DNA from: Liquidambar formosana | Taxonomy: Eukaryota; Streptophyta; Magnoliopsida; Saxifragales; Altingiaceae | Length of the DNA: 64,000 nucleotides | Direction of reading: 5' to 3' | Assembly: GCA_039720395.1 (NCBI GenBank) | Contig: CM077828.1 | Location: 22,920,717-22,984,716 of the forward strand | The notes under the pieces: model-generated | What the model was told of the DNA's origin: nothing | Seen by the model: the letters and a program-made list of their open reading frames with translations, nothing else | The model's database searches: none | In this document: positions 13,160 to 25,481 of the stretch, one piece after another | Numbering within the stretch: the first letter of the stretch is position 1 | Layout: each line of letters starts with the position of its first letter | Made by a program: the position numbers and the translations under genes

Positions 13160-16100
13160 TTAAGAGAGGTTAACATGCATTTCCTCCCCAACTACAGAAA
13201 ATATTTCATCCACCCTGAAAAGAAACATAAAACTATCAGAATTTTTGTAACAATTCACAATCAATGAGTCAACATGGTTGAAATCTCAAATTATAGTGAC
13301 AAGAATCACTATTTTCAGGAGTGGCAGCAATAAAGTGATCTTGGATTCCATTTTTACCTATGGGTATCTATGTTTTGGTATGCTTCTATTTTTTGCAACT
13401 CTAAAAACAGAAACAGCATCTTAGGGACTGTAACTTCTAAAAAGTTTGTTTCCACAATTGTCAAATTGCATTTGTATTTGCTTTCTATTTCTTGTTATGT
13501 TACTTGAAAAACTACATGGCTGATACTGTAATTACTCAACTTCGAGATCCACTCACTGTTCAAACCTAAGCTCTAATTTGCCAATTTCTATTTCAGAACA
13601 CAAATGTACATAAATGCTTCATATCTTTCTTGGGTTTTTTACCTATATGTATCTACATTCACCTCCGCAAGCCATGTTGTCAGATAAACCTGCAACTCAC
13701 AATTTAGAGGTTCAGATAACTATCAAGAAAGAAGGAAATAATAGAAAACTACACATATATTTTATGATTGATAATCCAATAAAATTAGGTGGTTTATGGA
13801 CCACAGTGGTCCATTGTTAGGATCAAGACACACATTCCAATAAGTACAACTTTCTCATAATTGCAGGACACCCACAAAACTGCAAAGAATTTTCTGAGGT
13901 AAGTGAGTCCTTAAAAATCTTACCATCTCTTTCTATCCAGATCACCCACAAAACTGCAAAAAAAGCACACATACAAAGACAAGTTTTGGCTCTCCCTCCT
14001 CAAAACTAATCATTAGTGTTCGTGTTTTTATGAACCACTGTCCAAGCCAAAATCTTGACCTCGAGAAGAATTTTATAGCTTTCCATATTAAAGAAGCAGG
14101 GGATAAAATTGGTTTAGAAGGATTTGAAGAAGAGATGAAAGTTTCAGAAATTTTTTTTGTTCAAATTGAGAAAGAGATCAAACTTCCAAGAAATGGATCC
14201 GCAAGACCTGGCAATGAAGTGCATATAAGGGCTACCTTGAGTCTAGACAATAGATAGAGGCACGGAGGGCCAGAAAGAAGAGGTTATAATTTGACATTTC
14301 AATATGAGCACTTTTGTTCACAACTACTTCAGACACTGGTATGCTTGTTTGCGCATGGAGTGTTGTGTCATTACACTTTAAGAGGCAACGTCCATAACAA
14401 ACTGAGTGCTGCCTGTTTCACTTCACACACAGTTGTCATATATGCATTCTTCAACCGATCATGTATGGTGTGACTAATGAGGTGATAGAATAGATGGTGC
14501 ACCATGAAAAGCTCCCAGTTCATCTTTCATTTATTTATCTAGATTATGAATCAGACTCATAAAACAAACAAATATATCCTATACATGTATCATGTATGCA
14601 CATAGCTAAAGAAAGGTAATTTTAAAATACTAGTTATATACACAGGTGGATCCAACACCTGCAAAACCTCGTGGTCTGGCTGATGGTTACACTGTACAAC
14701 AGGGTTGACAGATTTCTGACCCTTTAATCTTGGAAGAACTGGCTCACAAGTTTCTTTGGAACATAAATTGCATATGCTCAAATCATCAAATTCTCCCCCA
14801 TAGAGCTCCATTGACCAGCACAATCCATTGACTGGTGGAACTTCTTCACAACTGATAGAAAGTAACTCCACAACAAGCACTCGCTGTTCATACCAAATGA
14901 AGAAAGGTTAGCCAGAACAGGACCAAATAACAGAGGAATCTTAAAGCAGCCAAACAAACTACAATTTACCTTCAAATTTAGTTCCAATGTAAACATCTGG
15001 ACAAGCTCCTGTGCCAGTTTCTCTATGATTATTCAAAGGTCACGATCAACAATATGAAATTCATTGTAAACGAAAAGAATCAAGGCAATCTTGAAAGATT
15101 AATGAGTAATCTAATAGGGTTACATAATGGTTCCACATAACGCATTGTATCACAATTACAGAAACTAACATGTCAACATGACAACTAGAATAATCACAAG
15201 TTGAATGATACTTCTGAAGTCATAGTTCCAACTTTCATGTTATATCACAATTTTCAGGAAAGTAGCATGTCAACATATATTTAGAATAAATCACAGGTAC
15301 ATCGAAATTTGTGATATATCATGCAATATTCATAATATAACTCAGATTTGGCAGGTCAGTGTGTATACATCTGTCGAGATTTTTCTAAATCCCCAATTGT
15401 TTCTTCAATTTCTCTGCAAGGATATGCACCCATGGTAAAAATTGTCTTTAGATATCGCCATACATCCTAAATTTGACATGTTCAGAAGAATATCTACATG
15501 AGATCAGAAAACGACCTATTTTCAATAAATTATGTACATACAGATACGACATATATTGCAACATCTAGCAATATTGTCCTAAGCAATGTAACTTTTTCCA
15601 GTATCGACAATAAGTCAGTATTTTGATGAACAACTTTTCGACAATGAGTTTGAATATTCCATGTAGACTTGGTTTAGAGGCATGTTCATCAAATCAGTTT
15701 GACGCATTTGCATGCATTTAATTATATGTATGAGGAGATAACCTGGAAAAAACTAGGAAAATAATCCCTCCTCTCCCCCTCCTGTGGATGGGGGCTTTGT
15801 ATACGAAATATAAATTCCATCAAAAGAGGTACTGTAAAACGGCCATTTCTAAAACTGTTTAGGTTAATTATTTATTCCAAAAAATTAAAAATAAATATGA
15901 AAGAAACATACTCCCTCCATCCCACAAAGATAGGCAATGTTTGACAAAACACGCAGTTTAAGAAAAATCATCATTTCATTGACTTTTCATTTATTAAACT
16001 CTATTTTTCCAAAAATACCCTCTTCTACTTTTCTTGGGTTTTGTGTTGAAAGTAATTATTGAAATAACAATGGGTATTATAGGAAGTTAAAAAGAATGAT

Positions 16101-19100
16101 GATTTGACTTTTCAAAATGAACAAACATTTTGGGACAAAAAAAGTTGCAAAAATGGCCTATCTTTGTGGGACAGAGGGAGTATTAGATAAATAAAGTAGT
16201 AATGCTATGAATTACAAACTCTGCCATACAAACCAGTTGGGAAAGATACTCTGAATTAAATGATTGTTAAAAAAAAAAAAAAAAAAAAAATTTTGCTTTT
16301 GTACCTGATGCCTTGAAGCACCACAAAAACTAGATTTACAGATATTAACATAATATATGGTAGATGCAATATAAATATTTGCAAGTATCAACATACCAAA
16401 AGAAGAGATTGGCCAAAATGCAAAGACTGAAATTCCCCCACAATCACCAGTGTCATTCTCATGCTCTGAACAGCTAGAAAATTGTACTAGTGGACTACTG
16501 CTTGTCCCTTTCAGGTAACATCTCATTGATCTAATAGTGTTGATCATGTGAGTTACAATAGCCACCTGATAAATTAATAATACAAACACAATAAATATAT
16601 CTCTACTAATTCACGAAAAAATAATTTGCTAAATCATCACTCAATATGCATCTTTATAATAAAGAATAATAATTACCGATGATACTATAAGCCTAATCCA
16701 CTCCATTTAGAAATTACAGAGTCCAAGAAGCTCATTTGACACAAGTTGACATGACCTAGAAATGATATAAAATGCATTTCATTCTTATTTGATTTACTCG
16801 GTAGAACTGGATAAGAAGATATATACTAATTAGTTTAGACACTCTATATACTCCATCCATGCTACAATTGAAAAAAATTCATGTAATACAATGCACTATT
16901 ATTATATGGGATAAATAATGGCTCATTGCATTAATCTGTACCAGAAATTAGAATTTTCATTTCAAATTAGGTCGTGATCAAAGATAGAGAAAAAATTTGG
17001 ATAGGATTTTTTGATTTTCTGTTGGAAGTTTGAAAAAAGTTGGCTACATTATGTGAACCCCACTCATAATTCTTCCTAGGATAAAACTTTACTTAGAAAG
17101 TTAGCCAAGTATTATTGTGGTCTCCAAGTGGGTAAAGTGCCGCATTAATGGCATTGGCAGGCTTCAAGGGGTGTCGTATGACGGTTATGAAGGTGAATTC
17201 ATGTCACTCTTTTCTGCAATTGAGAAAAGATGGAGGGACAACGGTAAGCTGTTACCTAGAAGGAGAATGATGAGTCCTGAAGACAGAAAAAGGCGAGAAG
17301 TGAAAAAATTGAAGTGCACAATGAATTACAGGAAAGGGACGGATATGATGATGCCTGTGAAGGGGCAAGGAAGGGATGTAAACTAGAATTGGTTCTTCTA
17401 TGAAGCTACGGATCTTATTGTGGAATGTGAGAGGGCTTAATAGTAGGGAATGGAGGAGTATAAAATCAGTTTTGTTAAAGTGCAAGGTGGATATTGTGGT
17501 TCTTCAGGAATCAAAAATGGAATTCATTAATAGAGAGGTTATTAGAGAAAGAAAACTAGCAGAAGTTGGGAAATTCACGTAGGGAAGGTCTGCTAAAGAT
17601 TGTGGGGATGCTGAAAGACCTCTTATCCTCTCCTGCTCATTTTTCAAAAAGAAAATGTCTCAGGCCACACTATATAAATGAGGAGAGGATTCTTTGTTCT
17701 CCCTACAGAGAATTATCATCTCCCTCTTGCTACAAGGAATCATTTATTCTTTCACTCCATTCACTTCTTCTAATGGCACAACTTACTTCTGAAATTACTT
17801 CTGTTGGTTCCGAGCCTGTCCATGATCCCGAACATTTCCAATATCCCAAGCCTGTCCACCATCCCCAGCATGTGGACGAGCCAGTCCCTCTTGACCTACC
17901 TGTGCCTCCAACAATTTTTGCAGACGTGTTAATCCAGGCCAAGAAGAACCTGGCCAAGTTTATCGTGTTTTTTAAACCAAAATTTTTCTTTTCTCTTTGT
18001 GCTTACACGAGAGTACATCATAAGCTGTAAGTCACTAAGTCGTCATCTTCATCATCAACTTCATCACCAATTCTTTGGGTCTTGCCTTTGTCTCATGATC
18101 TTCTTTCTGGTTTTTGGGTGGGGAATAAAAAGGCAAAGGTCATTTGGAAAATGGTTCCACATGCTCTCTTTTGGTGTGTTTGGAAAGAAAGGAATTTAAG
18201 AATGCTTGAAGGCGCAGAAATGTTGACTCTAGGTCTAAAGTCTTTTTTTCTTAAGAATATTTTTTGGTGGTTTTGTACTTATACTAATGGGACAATCTTT
18301 CTTTCCTTCTTTTTGTAAATCATCTAATGCTTTTTAGCTAGAGGATTTAGGCTAGTGCTTGAATATGACTCCTGTACATGGGCTATGCCCTTATGTTATT
18401 AATACAAATTTAATTCATCAAAAAATGATACAAATGCTCACAGCATATTACATCTCCGTATCTTTGTTTCCACTAAAATTTAACTAATAGTAGATGTTAG
18501 ATATGCATACCATGTCCTTGTAAGATGATAACAGTTTGCTCCGATGAAGCTCCTGAAACAAGATTCAGTAACTATTATTAGAGATGGGAATTTATCATAA
18601 TAAAGTAGGTTAAGGTCCTAGTTGTTCGAATTATAGACTCAAGTGATTCTAAATATCTAACACATTGATCTCTATGGGCAATATCAAGTCAAGATATTGC
18701 CAAATGGTTTGCTCTGCAATGTATGGGATGATGGTTGAAGAATCAAGATGAAATCACAAGTTCACTGCGAGGAAAGTATATTCAAGTAACACATGAGAAA
18801 ATTGTGCAAAATTTGACAAAGTACAGAAAATGCAGCACCTAAAATGTTCAAATCTAAAATAATTATATTGAATACCAAAAATTGGTATTATTTTTCTAGA
18901 GGACGAAAATTGGTATTATTAACCAATGAAGAGGCAGCCTAACCTCCACAACAAGCTCATAGTACTTCATTTGGGTCAGTAACAAGTCTAAAAGCCTCAA
19001 TTAAATAAATGTAAATTGCAAATTCATGGGCAATATTTTATTCCTGACTTGAATCTAAACATCTCCAAATTCCAATTATGATTATTTAGTCTGCATTTCC

Positions 19101-20441
19101 TGAATTGCAACAAACATGCTGAATCTTTTGTTCAAAATTTCAACCAAATTAACAAAAATAATAAATTAAAAAAAAATCAAACTGGCTGAATAATCTACAT
19201 CTTTGCAAAATTTCTTTTGCTTCCGGTAATTCTGAAGGAATAAACCAAATTTTTTGCATCCCAACTTATTTTAAGTTCTTAAAGCATCCAGTTGGAATCC
19301 CAATTCAAACAATTACCGAAGACCTGAAGGCAGATTTAAAAACCACATACAATACCACCTAAGTAAGCAAGACAGAGAAAGTAATGTACAAACACAAAAC
19401 CTATATTCAAACAAGAGAACTAATCCAAACCCAATAATTATAGACATATAAGTATATAACAAATATAACAGAATGTTACCTGCTGTTTCAACAATTTCAA
19501 ACAAGCCTTCTTCTGAATATCAGGCATATCACTCAGAACACCCAACTCCATTGCATGCATGTATCTGAATCAAAATCAATCCATATTAACACTTAAATTC
19601 GGATTCGATTTTAGAAATAAAAAACACAAGAATTGACAAAAACTCAATCTATGGCAGTTATGCATCTGAATCGATATACACCCACATGAACCAAAAAATT
19701 TGAACTTATGTAAACAGTCGTAAAAAAGCACAAGCGCGTGCAAACACATGCATTCCATGCCATGGCAGGCATATGTCTGAGAATTCAATACATATTCGGA
19801 CCCAAGTAAGAACACCACAAAATAAACACAGAAACAAGTAACATTTCATGGCAGGCATATATCTGAATCAATATTAACCCACATAAACCCTTTCCAGGTT
19901 TAAAAAACACAAAATTTAGAACTCTATGGCAGGCTGAGGCATTTATCTGAACCAAAATCAACCCACATAGACCTTGCTAATCAAACACAAGTAAAAACAC
20001 CCATAACGAACACCAAAACCAAATTCCATACCAACCCACATAAATTACAACTTTCAAACCAAAGAAATAACCTAAAAACACAAAAAATCAAATAAAAAAT
20101 TTTTTAAAAAAAAGTTTAAATTGGAAAAAAATAAAATTGGAAGATAAATTCAAGTACCTCTGAGAAAGATAGGCGTTGACGAGAGACGTTGCGTGTGATC
20201 TTCCACTGAAAGATGAAGAAACCCATTGTTTTCTATAAGAAGCCAGCTTCGACCATTGGTTTCTGAGATTTCGCTGAGCAGCTGGTCTCCATAGCCTCGT
20301 TACAGATTGTGGAGTTGCTTGCCGTGGAGACGTGAAGCTAGGGTTTTGAAGACTTGGGTCTGCTGGTTTTGAAGAAGATGGAGTTTGGGTCTGAGTTGAA
20401 TCCAGGGTTTCCATTGCTGTGGTCTGAGTTTGGTCCGCCAT
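13160..20441 (-). CDS. Gene B: conserved plant protein of unknown function, 319 aa, 8 coding exons
   Basis: Coding exons on the minus strand, in order, are 20441-20158, 19564-19480, 18552-18511, 16565-16397, 15022-14970, 14883-14659, 13689-13643 and 13214-13160. They total 960 nt with consistent phases and GT-AG borders. The start MADQTQTT is followed by a Ser/Thr/Pro-rich tail (residues 1-45) and then a conserved block with WRPAAQRNLRNQW and AYLSQRYM. The C-terminal half includes ELVQMF, VVELLSISCEEVP, TTWLAEVNVD and a final VDEIFSVVGEEMHVNLS. I recognise these as a family found widely in plants with no known role; no catalytic motif is visible. Introns are long (up to 1.9 kb) and host a Stowaway MITE and a LINE relic. 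It is head to head with the Asterix gene. Confidence 0.88.
15911..16180. mobile_element. Stowaway MITE (270 bp, Tc1/mariner type) in intron 4 of gene B
   Basis: The left end is CTCCCTCCATCCCACAAAG. The right end is the inverted form, with CTTTGTGGGACAGAGGGAG ending at 16180. A TA dinucleotide flanks both ends (15909-15910 and 16181-16182). The CTCCCTCC terminus and TA target define Stowaway MITEs. No coding capacity. Confidence 0.92.
17105..18425 (+). pseudogene. Degenerate LINE (L1-type) remnant in intron 3 of gene B, antisense to the host gene
   Basis: Three pieces are visible in + orientation. At 17117-17386 a basic stretch resembles the end of a LINE first open frame. At 17400-17580, LRILLWNVRGLNSREWR and then VDIVVLQESKM match the start of the L1 endonuclease domain (endonuclease/exonuclease/phosphatase fold). 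At 18085-18320, KMVPHALFWCVWKERN matches the C-terminal tail after the reverse transcriptase. The reverse transcriptase core is missing, so it is internally deleted. The middle (about 17630-17960) contains an unrelated Pro/His-rich frame I cannot identify. The 3' end near 18400 has the TTAATACAAATTTAATTCAT tail typical of plant LINEs. Confidence 0.72.
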
Positions 20442-20634
20442 TGGTAAAAACCTTCATTGCAACGCTTTTCTGCCTGGCACGTTAAAACGCACCGTTTTAC
20501 TGAACGACAATCAAAACGCATTTTGACGTGCCGTTTTTACCTGACCGGCTTCATACGACCTTTCCCTTTATTTGTACAAAATCCAGACTATTTAGAGAGA
20601 GACGAGAGAGAGAGAGAGGGAGGGAGAGAAGAAG
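20442..20634. promoter_or_regulatory. Bidirectional promoter between gene B and Asterix
   Basis: Only 193 bases separate the two divergent start codons. The spacer has repeated AAAACGCACCGTTTT- and AAAACGCATTTTG-like blocks around 20480-20530 and a (GA)n-rich leader at 20595-20634 just before the Asterix ATG. There is no obvious TATA box, which fits two housekeeping genes sharing a promoter. Function is inferred from geometry. Confidence 0.7.
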
Positions 20635-21726
20635 ATGTCGTCGCATAACAACTCGTCGTCGGCGAACGATCCACGGCAACCTTCGGCGGCGAAGCCGTAC
20701 GTAGCACAGATGGTATCACAACAAGATCTGCCGGTCGATTACTCAGGTTTCATCGCCGTCGTCTTCGGCGTCGCCGGCGTCATGTTCAGGGTCCGTTCTC
20801 ACCTCCTTTCTCTCATCTATTCCTTCTTCATCAAAATCTATGCTCTATATTTCTATGATATTTAATTCATTTATGTGTATATATGTGTGTGTGTGTGTAT
20901 TTTGTTTCTGGTTGTCCACCTTTTGAGATCTTGATCTTTGCACATTTGCATTCTGAATTTTCAGTCATGGTTTCATCATATTGAAATTAGAGCATTTGGG
21001 TTGAGCTGGATCATTGTTATGAGATTGATACTTACATTGAGGAAATGTCATTGTTGTGAAATACCTGACATTTGTGATTGGCTCAAATGTTTTTGTTTGG
21101 TGGTAAATTTAGAATTTTTTTCCCCCCTGAATATTGTTCTAATTTCACTTAGTCACCTGAACCCTTTTAGAACGTCATTGTTAGATCCTTTTCCTTCTAG
21201 GGCTCGTTTGTTTGGCCGGTTTTTTTTTTTTTTTTTGGGGGGGGGGGTGGGGCGATGAGATTTCAATGGTGAGCTACTGCAATAAGAGAGAGGAGATAAT
21301 TCCTCCATTCCGATTCCAGCCAAACAAATGAGGCCTTAGTATTTTTAGAGGCTTGATATTATATAACCTTCTGTATATATTGACTCTGGTACGTCTAAAT
21401 GTGTTACTTTAACAAATGTGGGTTGAGTCTCTTTGTTACTATCTCTTTGTTCTGATGGGTTTCTATTATTAATGGATTTGTTCAATGTTGCAGTACAAGC
21501 TTAGCTCGTGGCTTGCTATCATATTCTGTGCTCAATCGCTTGCCAACATGAGGAATTTGGAAAATGACCTTAAACAAATTTCAATGGCCATGATGTAAGT
21601 TTAGCTCTTCCTTGGAGTCTAGTTATCTGAATTGCATCTCTTGTTTGACTTAGTTATTGGAAGGGTTGGGGGTTGGGGTATGTTTCTTTTGTTTGCTTGC
21701 ATTTTATCTCTCTCTGTATATAAATA

Positions 21727-21757
<31 letters not shown>

Positions 21758-24294
21758 TGTGTTGTGGCTGGTATATATAACTTTTAATTAACGCAACATG
21801 AGTTCTTTAATGTTTCTTGTCTTTTTTAGCTTCCTAAGTCGATGAGCTCTCTGAATGCTTAATTCTAACAATGAAACATGAGAGCACATAGAAACGTATG
21901 TCATGGAGTGAAATCTGTCATTATGGGCATTCCTTTTATGTGATGAAATAAAGTGTAGGCTTTCCTTTGCATTTTGGAAATACGCGTGCTGATGGATGAT
22001 TTGAAAGCGTGGTGAATCGATCCTGAAGTGTGGTTAGGATCATTTTGGTTCCAAAATGCCAATTCAAAACTGCAGAGTTTTTTTTGGATATTATTTGGTC
22101 CATATATGGGTTTGATTGATAGAGAAACCAATTATTAGGTGTTTTCGGACAGGATTGTTTTCTAATGGATATTTTGGATATTTTCCTCAAAATTTAATGA
22201 CTAAAGAGAAAAAAGGGGGAATAATTTGAGAACATGATCTAACAGAGGAGTGGGGGGTGTCCATTTGTAACACAATGCAACTTACCACCAACAGTGACAA
22301 GGTTTCCTTCTTTTTCTTTTTGAGTTTTTTCTCCTCTCTCAGTTCTCTCTCTTCTTGGTTCTTCCTCTTCTTTTTTTTTTTTTTTTTTTTTTTTTTCCCC
22401 CTCTTCTCTTCCCTGATTTCTTTCTCTTCTCAGTTCTCCCAGTTTTCTCCCTCCTTTTTTTCTTTCTTCGTAATTTCGATCTATTAAATTCTTTAATTAT
22501 TTTGGGAAATTTTTTGGTTTAAAAGTTTTCATTTCAATAGAAACTAACTGAAACGTCGTCATTTCGGTTGTAAACAACGAATTTTGAGATTCTTACAGTG
22601 TTTCCTTTTGGTCAGCCACATTTAAAAGAAACATTTCAGGTATTTCGACCGAAAGGAAGAGTAATTTTGTTCCTTGCCTTCAGGTTCCCTGAACATCTCA
22701 AGTGACCATGGGTAGACCTAGATCATTGCTTGAGGCCTTGAATAGACTCACAGACTTTATATAGACAAGCTTTTTCTTCTTCTTCTTCTTCTCCCTTTTT
22801 TTTTTTTTTTGGGTTGAGTGAGTACATCATTGATAAAAAAAAAGCCTTAATGGGTCTGAACTAGTATATGTATTAAAAGGTGAAATTCAAGTACAACTAT
22901 CCCAAAAATAAAAAAAAGGAATTATATAAGCAACACTTGTAGGTCTGAACCAAAAAAAGAAAAGAAAAAGAGACTTAATAAGGATCTCTTTAATCTTCAC
23001 AACTGAACGTTTCTTCTTTTAAAAAAATTTATATTTCTTTATTTCCACACACACCACATTAGACAGTGAAGAATCATTCCCCAAATGATCTTTTTTATGG
23101 ATTCCCCACTAGATAGCTGCTAACTACCAAGAATGTCCACCACCAAATAAGGTAGCACCCGTTGAACCCCAAGCAATGGAAAAAGGAATGACCGCATCTC
23201 TCCAGTATAAGGACATTGAATGAAAATATGTTGGTTGTCGTCTTACACAAAATGCACCTACTACACATACTCCGCCCTCTACTCATCAAATTATCCACCG
23301 TGAAACTTCTAGTAGATGGCCAATTTTTCTCCTTGCCATGTCATTGTGTTCTCCCAACACTGATTTTAAGATGCTCTATCCTGTTTCAGCATAAAATGAG
23401 TCGAGCGCAGAGAAATAATACTCACGTTCATTCTTAGATCAAAGAACTCTTAAGGGGTTTATCAAATTGAGTATGAACCGTTTTGTAGAAGTTTTGAACA
23501 TTGATTATATTTCTAAGATTAATACGTGTCACCTCAATACGTGTATTTTAAATCCTTTTTGAACACGAATTGTAAATCCTTTCTAAAGCCAACACATATG
23601 TCCCTAATGAATAGTCCTCATATGCAAGGATGTGGGACCAGCATTCACCTGATCAGTGTCAGTCTGTTGTACATGTGCATTGCCAACAATTAAGTTTGAT
23701 AATGAGGGGATGAATTCCTCAAAATTGGAATTCAGGCATTTGATTCAAGCTTGGAATAATTTATTTTTGATTCCAATACCATTGTTTGCATGCACATAGC
23801 GTAAAAGGATTCATGTGGCCGACCCCATTTAGTTGGAATTATGGTTTTGTTGAGTTGAATGGAGTTTTATGTGTGTGTGTTTGAAATGCCCCAGCTCTCT
23901 CTCTCTCTCTCTCATGATTTGATTTGTTCTAAAGAAAAGATTGAATCAGTTAATGGAGGTAGAGGGTGGTTGAAAGTGCTAGTACTATACCACTATACAC
24001 TAAATCTCCAGTTGACATTTCCAGTGGAGTACATGTTATACCTTTAATTCAGGCTTCCATTATAAGCCCAAATGGATTCATATGATATGATAATGGTATT
24101 CTCACCTTAAATTCAATCTTTGCTACAATGACATTGCTGGTACATTTTTTTTTTCTTATGATTGTGTGTGTATGCTGGTACTTTTTTTTTTTTCCTTATG
24201 ATTTTCTCTGTTTATGTATCTGAACACCAGGTTCGCTATTATGGGATTGGTGACAAACTACATGGGGCCTCCTCGACCAGGCTCACAAAAATAG
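20635..24294 (+). CDS. Asterix: Gene C: Asterix homologue (PAT complex subunit, UPF0139 family), 106 aa, 3 exons
   Basis: Exons are 20635-20790, 21494-21594 and 24231-24294, with phases 0 and 2; 321 nt including the stop. The 106-residue product has the length of its animal counterpart (WDR83OS). A polar Ser/Asn-rich N-terminus of about 30 residues precedes DLPVDYSGFIAVVFGVAG. Hydrophobic segments follow at about residues 36-52, 55-70 and 85-99, and the C-terminus ends NYMGPPRPGSQK. In animals this protein binds CCDC47 to form the PAT complex, an ER chaperone for hydrophilic transmembrane segments of multipass proteins. The same role in plants is inference. Intron 2 (2.6 kb) carries a LINE relic, simple repeats and a SINE tail. 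I recall At5g07960 as the Arabidopsis homologue, close to the gene A homologues, which suggests conserved synteny. Confidence 0.93.
21200..21335. mobile_element. Small MITE (136 bp) in intron 1 of the Asterix gene
   Basis: Terminal inverted repeats are GGGCTCGTTTGTTTGGCCGG on the left and the reverse complement of CCAGCCAAACAAATGAGGCC on the right. The flanks CTA (21197-21199) and TTA (21336-21338) are close to the 3-bp TTA/TAA target of Tourist (PIF/Harbinger) elements. A T16/G11 homopolymer junction lies inside. Confidence 0.65.
21725..21755. repeat. (TG)n microsatellite
   Basis: About 14 uninterrupted TG units in intron 2 of the Asterix gene. A shorter TG run is at 20884-20899 in intron 1. 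Confidence 0.9.
22300..22480. repeat. Pyrimidine-rich tract in Asterix intron 2
   Basis: Dominated by C and T on the + strand, including a poly-T run of over 20 bases (22373-22396). Open frames across it are compositional. Confidence 0.7.
23090..23460 (-). pseudogene. LINE C-terminal (zf-RVT) relic in Asterix intron 2, minus strand
   Basis: The minus-strand frame from 23298 reads MDNLMSRGRSMCSRCILCK, the zinc-knuckle region that follows reverse transcriptase in plant LINEs. Remnants of the next conserved block (FFHCLGFNG, then a Trp-rich patch) follow. Frames upstream are broken by stops. Oriented antisense to the Asterix gene. Confidence 0.65.
23815..23862 (+). repeat. SINE 3'-end fragment
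   Basis: GACCCCATTTAGTTGGAATT followed by ATGGTTTTGTTGAGTTG resembles the conserved 3' end of plant SINEs. The same motif occurs at 7150, 29960 and 44940. No box A/B region was found next to it. Confidence 0.4.
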
Positions 24295-25430
24295 GATCCT
24301 TTGAAACAGTCAGAATGTAAACGTTGCTGTAATGTTACTTGAAAGTGATATTTTTTTCTCGGTTGGTTTTGTAGGGATTGTCAGTGAGATTTGATGAAAC
24401 AGACTTAGAAGGTAGCTCAAAATGTACCGTACAATTTTCAATTTATCCTATTTTTAACCTCTTTTCTGGTTCGAAAATAAACTATCTATTTGCGGGCCTC
24501 CCTTCGTCTGAATTGTCTGGCAAAGGATTTGTTGTAATCTTTCTGGATTTGTAGAGAAGATGCATTTCATTTCTACCATGGTTATTAGAATTGGAAACTT
24601 CTCTTCTTTTTAAGGTATGAATTTAAACCAGATAAAAAAGTTCAAACCATTAATTGGTTGTTTCATCGCCTACTGGGACTAATTGGCTATAACATTGCCT
24701 ATGTGATGCATCTAGCATCAAACTTGTGGATAAGCTGGCAAGTCCAATTAGGTAGAACTGTATGGGTGGTTAATGATGCATTTTCGGTTTTATTGAAAGC
24801 TGTCAGTTTTTTTATGTAATGGTTCATTTTAATATGGTACATATCAGTAGTACTGGAAGCCGCACTGTAACTGGAAAGGGGGCCAAGAACCCATAAAGTT
24901 AATCCGTATTCAACCTCTAAAAGGGCCAGTTATGGGAGAAAACACAGCCTTTAGCTTCCATACATATGCTGCACCTTTCAGAAATCAATCATCTACAGCA
25001 ATAATGGCCAATCTAAACCTTTTAGATGGATATTTGACTATTTGTTCTATTTTAATATGATTACAACATTTGGGTTAATAGGCCCTAGGTATTCCTAAAC
25101 CAAAAATGTGTCAACTTTTAACCAAAAAATGAACCAAAAATGGTTCATTTTAATATAAACACAAGAATCTAATGCATTAACTTTTAACAATTAATGTGTT
25201 AGCCTTTAAGTTGTAATAATAAACATTATTACAAAAATGGTAACGAAGAGTAAATAGAATATCCTTAAAACTGAAAAAACAAATGTTCATAAATAAAGTT
25301 TTGTAACTTACTTAAAATAAAAATCCCCGAATTTCCGCCATTTCATATGGTGGTACCCCATTCATTGAAATAGATGTTGAGACAAAAAACAAAAAAAAAA
25401 AACAGAGCAAACAGAGGAGTGGAGTACTGA
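24295..25430. other. 3' flank of Asterix gene and upstream region of UGT copy 1
   Basis: No gene seen. The last 320 bases (about 25080-25400) match the upstream region of UGT copy 6 (about 53715-53960) in order and wording, e.g. TATTCCTA...ACACAAGAATC...AATGCAT...AAACATTATTA. This is therefore an ancestral UGT promoter region shared by those two copies only. Confidence 0.6.
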
Positions 25431-25437
25431 TATAAAT
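25431..25437 (+). promoter_or_regulatory. TATA box of UGT copy 1
   Basis: TATAAAT, aligned with the TATA elements of the other copies. The usual start site about 30 bases downstream falls near 25462. That is after the first in-frame ATG (25452) and before the conserved ATG at 25482, so it favours the latter as start codon. Confidence 0.6.
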
Positions 25438-25481
25438 GTATCTCAAAGCATATGGAAAGTGTTGAAGTTTTGTCATGCATC

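Noticed and set aside
14030..14257. 75-codon + strand frame within an intron of gene B
   Set aside because: No splice context, no recognisable domain, and lies in the intron between exons at 14659 and 13689.
25452..25481. Upstream in-frame ATG of UGT copy 1 as start codon
   Set aside because: Only 21 bases after the TATA box, so likely upstream of the transcription start; the ATG at 25482 aligns with the other copies.
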